From assembly GCA_940671915.1 (NCBI GenBank), contig CALNVZ010000649.1, forward strand, positions 3,832,114 through 3,896,113: 64,000 nucleotides of DNA, written 5' to 3'. The notes under the pieces were generated by a model. That model searched no databases. It was not told the DNA's origin and saw only the letters and a list, made by a program, of their open reading frames with translations. This DNA is from Paracentrotus lividus (taxonomy: Eukaryota; Echinodermata; Echinoidea; Camarodonta; Echinidae). Each line of letters starts with the position of its first letter. The first letter of the stretch is position 1. The translations under genes were made by a program, and so were the position numbers. This document shows, one piece after another, positions 26,801-35,800 of this stretch.

Positions 26801-29800
26801 AGGGTTGGGATTAAGTTCATCAACTTTGGAGCATCTTGTCCATGATCTAATTTTGCAGTTTCTCCTCAACATAGGGTGCTCATTAAGCGCAGTCCTACAT
26901 TACATTAAGCCCAGTCTCATGCAATAGACCAGTTTACTTACATATTCAAATTTTATGCATACTTTTTAAACAAAGGTTGTACTTGACAACCTGAAAGTGT
27001 GCCAGAGGCTTGCCCAATATTGCAACAACTAATGTATGCAAACTGGATTCCATGTATTGTAGTTCATTCTTTTATTACAGGTTGCTTGAATACCTTGTAA
27101 CTATGTCGCTAGGAAAAAGAACGCATAAAATTTGAATATGTTAGTAAACTGGTCTATTATTTGTGCAAGCAGGTCATAAAGATGTACCGTATTTGATATT
27201 TAGCTTTGGCTAGTGCGTCATCAACTTCGCTCGTGAATCATTTGTTCCCCCCCCCCCCGATCCAACTATGGTATGGTTTTATTTTTCTTATAAAGATCAA
27301 ACATGATACACAATATGAAACAGGGCCGGCGGAGACGGGGGGCCTGGGGGGGCCGGGCCCCCCCCACTTCTTTGCCAATTTTTTTTATATTTTATGAGGG
27401 AAATAAGGAAAAAGAAAGAAAAAGAAGAACGAGAAGGATAGGCAAAATGTGTTTAAAATACATTACCTTCGGGTTCATTAGAAGCCAATTTTTGTTTTTC
27501 TGCTCGCGCATCGCGCTCGCAAGGTTCTCTCAATAAGGCATATAGACTGATCCCTTATGTCCCATATTAGTAAGGTTATGTAAATTTTTCTACTCGCACT
27601 TGGCCCTCGCTATTTATTTTTGTTAAAATTGGGGTGATCTTGACCCATAGAAGAATTCAAACAAAAAGAAATAAGATGGAAAATGTACGTAAAATATACG
27701 GTGTCATAAGCCAAAATTTTCAGCTCGCAAATTTCTCCCAGAAAGACTGATTCCTGACGTCGCAAAGTGAAGTGATGGATGTGACTGTCAATCAAATTTT
27801 AAGATCTAGAATACACTACCTTCAGTTAATTCTAAGTCAATTTTTTTCGGCTCGCGCTTCGTGCTCACAAACTTTTTCTTAAAAAAGCTCATTGACTAGC
27901 TGATCCCTCCCTGGCGTCCCAAATAAGTAATGTTATATAAAATTTTCTGCTCGCGTTTCGCGCTCGCAATTTATTTTTGTTAAAATGAAGGTGATCGTTG
28001 CCTAGCTAGTAACAGAATTCAAACAAAAATACATAAGAATAGAGGGGGAAATGTGCGTAAAATATACGGCCTTATTTGTGTCATTATAAGCCAAAATTTT
28101 CAGCTCGCGCTTCGCGCTCGCAATTCCTCTCAGAAAGACTAATTCCTGACGTTGCAAAGTGAAGTGATGGATGTCAATTTTCAAAATTTTCAAAATCTAG
28201 AATACACTACCTTCAGTTAATTATAAGTCAAAATTTTCGGCTTGCACTCGGAAATTTCTCTTAGACGGGATGACAATTTTCAAAATGTGTCGAGAACACA
28301 CTATCTTTAGGTCATTATAAGCCAAAATTTTCGGCTCGCGCTTCGCGCTTGCAAATTTCTCTAGAAAAGTTTATTATACTAGCTAGGCTGACCCCTCACC
28401 TCCCGCTCGAATATGGTCTGCTCAAATTTCTGTCAGAAAGACTGACTCCTGACATTGTAAAGTGGAGTGATGGGGATGTAAATTTTCAAATTATGTCTAG
28501 AATACACTATACCTTCGGTCCGTTAAGCCAACATTTTCGGCTCGCGCTTCGCGCTCTCAAAGTTTTCTAAACAAAAATTACATTTAGTGATCCCTGGCAT
28601 CCCAAACAAGTAATGTTAGGTAAATTTTTCTGCTCGCGTTCGCAATTTATTTTTATTAAAATGAAGGTGATCGTTATCTAGTAAAAGAATTCAAACAAAA
28701 TACATAAGAGTAGAGGGGGAAATGTGCGTAAAATATACGGCCTTTGCATCATTGTAAGCCAAAATTTTCACCTCGCGCTTCGCGCTCGCATATGTGTCTC
28801 AGATGGGATGACAATTATCAAAATGTGTACAGAATTCACTACCTTCAGGTAATTATAAGCCAAAATTTTCGGCTCGCGCTACGCGCTCCCAAATGTGTCT
28901 CAGATGGGATGACAATTATCAAAATGTGTATAGAATAACTACCTTCAGATAATTATAAGCCAAAATTTTGGGCTCGCGCTACGCGCTCACAAATGTGTCT
29001 CAGATGGGATGACAATTATCAAAATGTGTACAGAATACACTACCTTCAGGTTATTTTAAGCCAAAATTTTCGGCTCGCGCTATGCGCTCGCAAATGTGTC
29101 TCAGATGGGATGACAATTATCAAAATGTGTACAGAATACACTACCTTCAGGTAATTATAAGCCAAAATTTTCGTCTCGCGCTACGTACGCGCTCGGAAAT
29201 TTCTCTAAAAAGTTCATTATACTGACCCCTGACTTTGCGCTTGGATATGATCTGCTCATTCACAAAGCAAAGGTGCACTTTTTCACATTTCGAAACCCCC
29301 CCCCCCCTTCCCCCGTAAAAATCCTTATTATTCGGGCCTAATATGTTCGCATGAATTTTTCTAAAACTTGTGCCCCCTCACTTTTGAAAACGCTCCGCCG
29401 GCCCTGTGAAATAATAGGACATAATAAAGATACTTAAAATGATACGGAGGGAACAATTTATTCAGAACCATTAATACAATGGCTAGAGCTGTTCTTCCAT
29501 TTAGAGAGGTCTCGAGCTAGTGCAGCACCGCCTATTGAGTGCAGAGCAGTGCAAAATATGGGGGCTTCTTGATATGAACAAGGATACGCAAAGTCATTAT
29601 GGGTGGTAGTTCGCCTTTCATTTAATTTTAGTTGACTCTGACGTGAAAAAAGGGAAATTCAACATGGACTTTTGTTTACTTGTTTGAAGAGTAAACATGA
29701 ATGTAAAGAGGCTGGCTAGAGAGTTATGGCAATTCAAATCTATTTAGAGGAAAAATGAGTCAATTGTTTGTGACAACTAAATAGGTGTAATATTTTCTTG

Positions 29801-32800
29801 AGCTACATGGAGGGATTCTTCCAAAACTCATTATCACTGGTACAAAGAATGTGATTTTACTTGATCTTTTGAAGAAAAAATAAATTTAGACAAAAAGTTT
29901 TAAAAATTGTATCAAATATTCTGTGTCTGACAATATACATCATTCATTTGTAATAGCAATTTTTTTTTCCCTTTTTTTTCATTTTCAATATCCACATCAA
30001 TTCTGTGGAAATTTACTCAAACTCCATAATACACCAGCAAAAGCTTATTAAAAACAAAAATACAAAAGCAATTAATCTAAGTTTGGACTCTCTGAGCCAT
30101 TTAATTAGGCTCTCCTTAATCAACTTTAATCAAATTTGTTAACGTTTGTAGCCTAGTGGGGCAACACGGTGGTCGGGAGGTATTATCTGTACCAAGCGGC
30201 AATTACGGTCTTTTCCTTTTCTCACCATTCAAAACACGGAGCTGATCGGTTTACTGCTTCTCTCATCACTCCCTCTGTGAAACGCATCATATTTCTTGGA
30301 GATATGAGGAAAGAGAGAGCATTTTTTTCTTTTTTCTTTTTGAGACGCCATAATTGCAGGTGAAAGTTCAGGCTACCCTGAAATTAATTTGCAAGGTACT
30401 AATTAGAATGAACTTTCCGAGCCGTACCGGCATATTTACATACTGTAGAAGAGGGTGAGAAAAATGGAAATAGCATGTGGAATGCAGTATGCTTTTGAAT
30501 AAACATTGCATTTTCTGGATATTTTAGACAGATGGCATTTGGACATCTGATAGTGTTAATTGGACTGAATGAAAATTTGATCCCATCACTTTTTAAGACA
30601 CAGGGTTTTGGAAATACAACATGTACATTGTAAGTGCTTGAACAAAAATAACATTTATTCGAAGTTTAGGATTACCCCAAAATTATTGCTAAAATATGTT
30701 TTGATTTTGAACCTTTTTTTAAATTTGAGCTTTTCAGGTTCTATAGCTTCTAACTACTCAAACATTGAAAGTTAAGTGTTTTCTAGGACAAACATTGGCA
30801 TAGGGTTTGCCATAGCTCAGTCGGTAAAGCACCTGTAGATCTCTTGTTTGAATCCTGATAAAATCCCAATTTCTTAGCTCATCTTTCATACTGATAGTAA
30901 CTCACTACAAATGATACAACTTGTAGCATGTAGAACTTTAAAGATAAACTTGAGTTGTAGTAATAATGAAAAAATAATGTCCAACAGAATCAAAACAAGT
31001 TTACGCAAGAATTAGTGGAACTGAATATAAATGATACTGTATAAGTGGTTATTTTCGCGGTGACTTTATTTTTCACGAATTTCACGAGTCACTCATCGCG
31101 AAAATTTCCACTTCAGTACAATGCTATTTATAGCAATGAAATCATCACCAAAATCGCGAAGATATTGGCTTATACAGTAATTAATAAATGATTTTCTGGA
31201 AGAAAATGCAAAATAGCCGAGTAATAAGCAAATAAAGGAAAAAATATTGGGCCGTCACCACGTCGGTCATCTCTCACAGCCGCGCGGTGACCACATGCGA
31301 AGCATATTGAACAATGGCATGCCCAAAGTTCGTACCGTATGTGTGCGATATTGTGTGCGTGCGGGGAGTTCTGGCGAGATAGCGAAGTTACGGGCTGCAT
31401 CAATTTAACCGTCCTGACTACAATTTACTCTAAATTCTACCTGAAATCGTGCATGGAAGATAAACATATATCGTGCAGGCATAATTATATGTAAATGGAA
31501 CAATGTGAGGACATATTTATACAATTACTTCCAATTTACTTTTGGCTACAACAACTCAAGTTGGGCTTTAATGTGTGGCTGTCGCAAAACCGTATTGGTA
31601 TAGGACTTCAAGATAGAGGGCAGTTTGCTCTTTTATTAGCAAGGCAACTTTTTTTTTTAAATAACCTGTATTAAAAAGGGAAGAATCAAAGTCCTTGCAT
31701 CATCAAATTTATCTTACAATTACTGCTGCACTCTGTTGCCCTTCCAACTTGATACCTGGGGTATTAAGTTGTAGCATGCGTACCTGTAGCAATGAATAAG
31801 ATGTTGATCAAATAACTTGATACGCTGACTTAACGAATGATTCTCGAGGGTTTCATTGCTCTCTGCATTGCTGATGCCTTCTAATGCAATCAATTACAGC
31901 TTGTGATGATGGACCTTTTCATTGAGACAAATCCATAGATGATCAGTCTCATTCCAGTTCTTACTTTTCAAATACAGAGACACGCATTGCAAGATCCATA
32001 ACACTTTCATGTAAAGATTCCTGATTTAATAATAAGATTTTTATCTTGCTTAAAAATCAATTTTGTTCCATTATTGGTGAGACCCCCCCCCCCCCCCCTC
32101 AGCTCCAGCCCTATATACATCATAGTGAAATCACTATATTCACACACAAATTGGCAAAGTGTCATTAGGTATCAATCCTATTTTTTATAAGGTTGTACAA
32201 TGTAGTCCTAAGTAAATTGAAAATATAATTGGTACTAATTTAAGGATCAAAAAGTGAAAAATGAAGGCTTGTATTCACAAAGGTGTCCTAAGTTGAAACA
32301 TTGCTTAACTATGGCTAGCAAACTGTGACACAATGTGTCTATGTTGTTACATATTGTAGGTCCCAATATATATGACTCGATTCTGGGATCATGCTTTAAT
32401 GGCTAGGGAAAAATTTGAACTTAACATTCCACGGCAATTTGAAATAACTTCATTACCAAAAATTCAGATAATGAGATCATCAACTTTTTGAGATTGTGTT
32501 ACATTTTGCTAACCATAGTTAAACCACAGATTTAAGCTACTGTATGGCTTAATTTAGAACACCTAAGTGAATAATACAGGCCTAAGAATTTTGGAAATTA
32601 TTCTATGACAATAATTTATCTCTCTCTTTCGATCTCCTGCAGGAAGTTAAGAAGCCCCTGGACCTTGTTCTCTCCATCTCTACCTCAGCCAAGATCCTGC
32701 TCAACAAGACCCAGGAAGCCCAGCTAGAGCTCACTAGTACCCAGACTAGTCCAGAGGACCAGGCTAGACCAGGAACTTACTACAGTCAGAGCTATGCACG

Positions 32801-35800
32801 TAGTCTAGGCCTGTCAGGGGAGATCCATGATCTCAGGAGCCATATACAGGAGCTCTATGATGTCATAGTGACAGGCTGGAAAGGTAACATATCTCGAAAA
32901 TGCAAATTGTTCAGGAGAGCAAAAAACTTTGACACGCTGTGGCGACTTCATTTTTGGGATAAGAGTGTTGGGATTTGGATATGACTTCACTTGACTGATT
33001 ACCTGGAGTTAACACACACACACAAAAGTAATTTTCACAAAAATTTGAATTAAAAGGTTTTGTCACCCCATCGACGATATTATTCATTCTACTTTTTGCC
33101 TACATCAACACATGGAGAGTTTCTTTTGTTTACATGCAGTTGCTGCAAGAGGGAATAGAAAAATCAAAGTCTTTGGGTCAGGGGACTGAAATTAAAAAGT
33201 AATAATAATGGCCTAACTTCAGTATTGCTCAATTAAAAGCAACTCTACTGTAGCATTGCCTGACTTCAAAATTGATGGTTTGGTTGTAAAATCATGATAT
33301 TTTACAGCTCTACAGAATTTGTATCCACCTCTCTTGCCGTGCTGATCCATCGATTTGCCGAGACATCTCTTTAATTGCTTGCCCGACTGATAACTTCACA
33401 GGACAAGTGCTTACATAGCACCTTAGTCTGAGCGTCAGATTATATAGCTATCCATCCCTTTATTCTATGCAATAATGTATGGGGGCACTGCGAGCGACAT
33501 GATCTGTTTGTCAATTTTTTGTCACGACATATTTGTAATGTTGTTACTTCTGGATATGTAATCCCGCCTACCCACTCGAATTACTCCAGCCTGCGTCAAA
33601 GTCATCGCTCACCAGTTACTTCCTCTCACTGGCCCCTCTATCTATTTCTCTCTACCACTCTCCTTTCTTTCTCTCCCTTCTCTCTTCCCCTCTCTTTCTC
33701 TTTATCTTTCTTTCGCCACAGTCCCTCTCTGTCTCTCTCTGTCTGTCTGTCTCTCTCTCTGCTCTCTATCTTTCTTGCTGTCTCTATATCTTTGTGTTTG
33801 TGTGTGGTGTCTCTCTTTGTCCCTCTATATAATTTTATACCTCTCTCTCTCTCTCTCATTCTCCCTGGCTTCTCTTCACCATACCCAGCCCTATTTGCCC
33901 TCCAATTGCTCATCTTTATTTCCGTCTTCTCTTCCCATTTTTTTTCCTCCTCTCTCTCCCCTCTATCTCTTTCTTTCTTTCCTTCGCTTTACATCTCTAA
34001 ACTATAAACTTTCTTTCTCCAACTCGCCTTTTGCTCCCATATTTATGTGTTATGCCTGCTCTCCCCCCCCCCTTTCATCTCTCTTCCCCTCCATTTCTTT
34101 TCCTCTCTATCTCTCCCTTTGCTCTTGTTTTTGTGTGTTATACCTTCTCTCTCTCTCCCCTTCATCTCTCTTCCCCTCCATCTCTTCCCTTCTCCATCTC
34201 TTCCCTTCTCCATCTCTTCCCTTCTCCATCTTTCCCTTTTCTCTTTTTTATGTCTGTCATACCTCCCCACCCCACCCCCTCTTTTTTTTTCTCTCTCTCT
34301 CTCTCTCTCTCTCTCCCTTTCTCTCTCTCTCTCTCTCTCACTCTCTCCATCTCCATCTCTCCTCTCTCTCTTCCCACACCGTGATGCATTCCGGAGAGCG
34401 TGAAAGGCATCATGGCTTGGACGTCAGACGCCATTTAGCTTGGTGTCAATCAGTGTCAGGGTTTGAATGTGAAATAGAAGCTTGGAGTGGCATCCGCTTG
34501 GACCCCTCATCTCCCACGGATCAATGCCTCTGTCAAGTCCATCTCTAATACAGCATTTCTCTATCCTTTCATCATCATAATAGACCTACTATCCCTGTTC
34601 TTCTGTCTATGACCACTTTCTGCATAATGTATACTACTAGTATTCTGTAATCTGCAGCACATTTTGATTCCATGACATGTGCTTCGTCGACAATTGCTCC
34701 ACTGTAAATTCAATACACTGATCAAATGACTACCTTCAACACTGAGCTTAACACTATATCCTACCCTAAACCTAACCCTAAACCTAAACCTAACACAAAA
34801 CCCTATTGCAACCATAACTTTTTATGAAATAAAGCAGGGAGCAATTGTAACTGGGGCAAATGTTGTGTCACCTTAAATATCATAGGGTAAGGCTTTTGTT
34901 CTACATGTATAGGGCGCTTTTTTAATTAAATGCATGCCCTTTTCTCTCTATGTCTGTTTCATCTGTATGTCTGTATCTACCTGTCTTTCTTTCGTCATCT
35001 CTCTCTCTTTCTTTCTTTCTGTCTCTGTCTTCCAACCACCCCCTCCCTCTCTCTTGCACTCATTCTCTCTCTCTCTCTCTCTCTCTCTTCCTTTGCCCCT
35101 CTCTGCTCCATCTTTCATCATACTACTCACAGGTATTACAGTTATTGAGGTTTCTAAAAATTCAAGATATTCTGTGCTTGATCCCTTTCGCCAATTTAGT
35201 GATCCATAGACTATATGTATACTACATGTTGTTTGAAACCAATATCTCGGCTTCTTTCACCAAAATCTCAAAATGTCACATTCCTCAAAATAACTCCTTA
35301 TTATGATTCGATGGGACCTACATGTTTTAAGTTTTTCTTGGATTTTTCACTTTTGGGGGTTCCATACATGTATAAAATCATTCAAGGACACCCGGTCCAC
35401 AATCTGGTACTAAATGGGACACACATCACTTAACAACAGTTTGCATTTCTTTTTAAATGTTGGAAGAGATATTTATATTTGAAATGAAGTCTGCTCTGCA
35501 AGAGCTGAATACTCGGATCTTGACTTCTAAATGAATAATTAAACTAAAAAGAGTATGTCTCATTATTACTTGTGCAGAATAGCCTGTTCATAAAGACCTC
35601 CATTCTTGTGTCCCTTGTATTAGCTCATCAAATTCTGATAATCCTTGAAGTGTTGAACTCTTTACACGCTGAATACATTCTGAATGAAAAATAATGACAA
35701 TTGTTGTTTATATATTTTCTCTGGATTCTGATTTTCAAATGACAATATTGATACTGGTAGCTTAACTACAGACATTAGGTATGATCAACAACTATTGTTT

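Larger units (their letters stand above)
6838..32642 (+). other. KIF14: KIF14 intron 7, 25.8 kb, repeat-filled
   Basis: The donor is GTAAGT at 6838 and the acceptor is CTCCTGCAG at 32642. The other complete introns are 0.5 to 3.3 kb. This one has grown by insertions: at least six inverted-repeat elements, two or more minisatellites, a 5.1 kb palindrome and a 25-base N gap. Exons G and H keep frame across it. Confidence 0.8.

Noticed and set aside
27380..29200. CRISPR-like array of repeats
   Set aside because: Spacing and unit length are irregular, the spacers are themselves repeated, and the DNA is clearly eukaryotic; it is the inside of a transposon.
33519..34548. Long Ser/Leu-rich frames up to 257 residues
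   Set aside because: All lie in a CT-rich tract in KIF14 intron 8, and overlapping frames on both strands have equally simple composition.
34740..34805. Telomere-like CCCTAAACC sequence
   Set aside because: It is short, degenerate and framed by the inverted ends of a small MITE.
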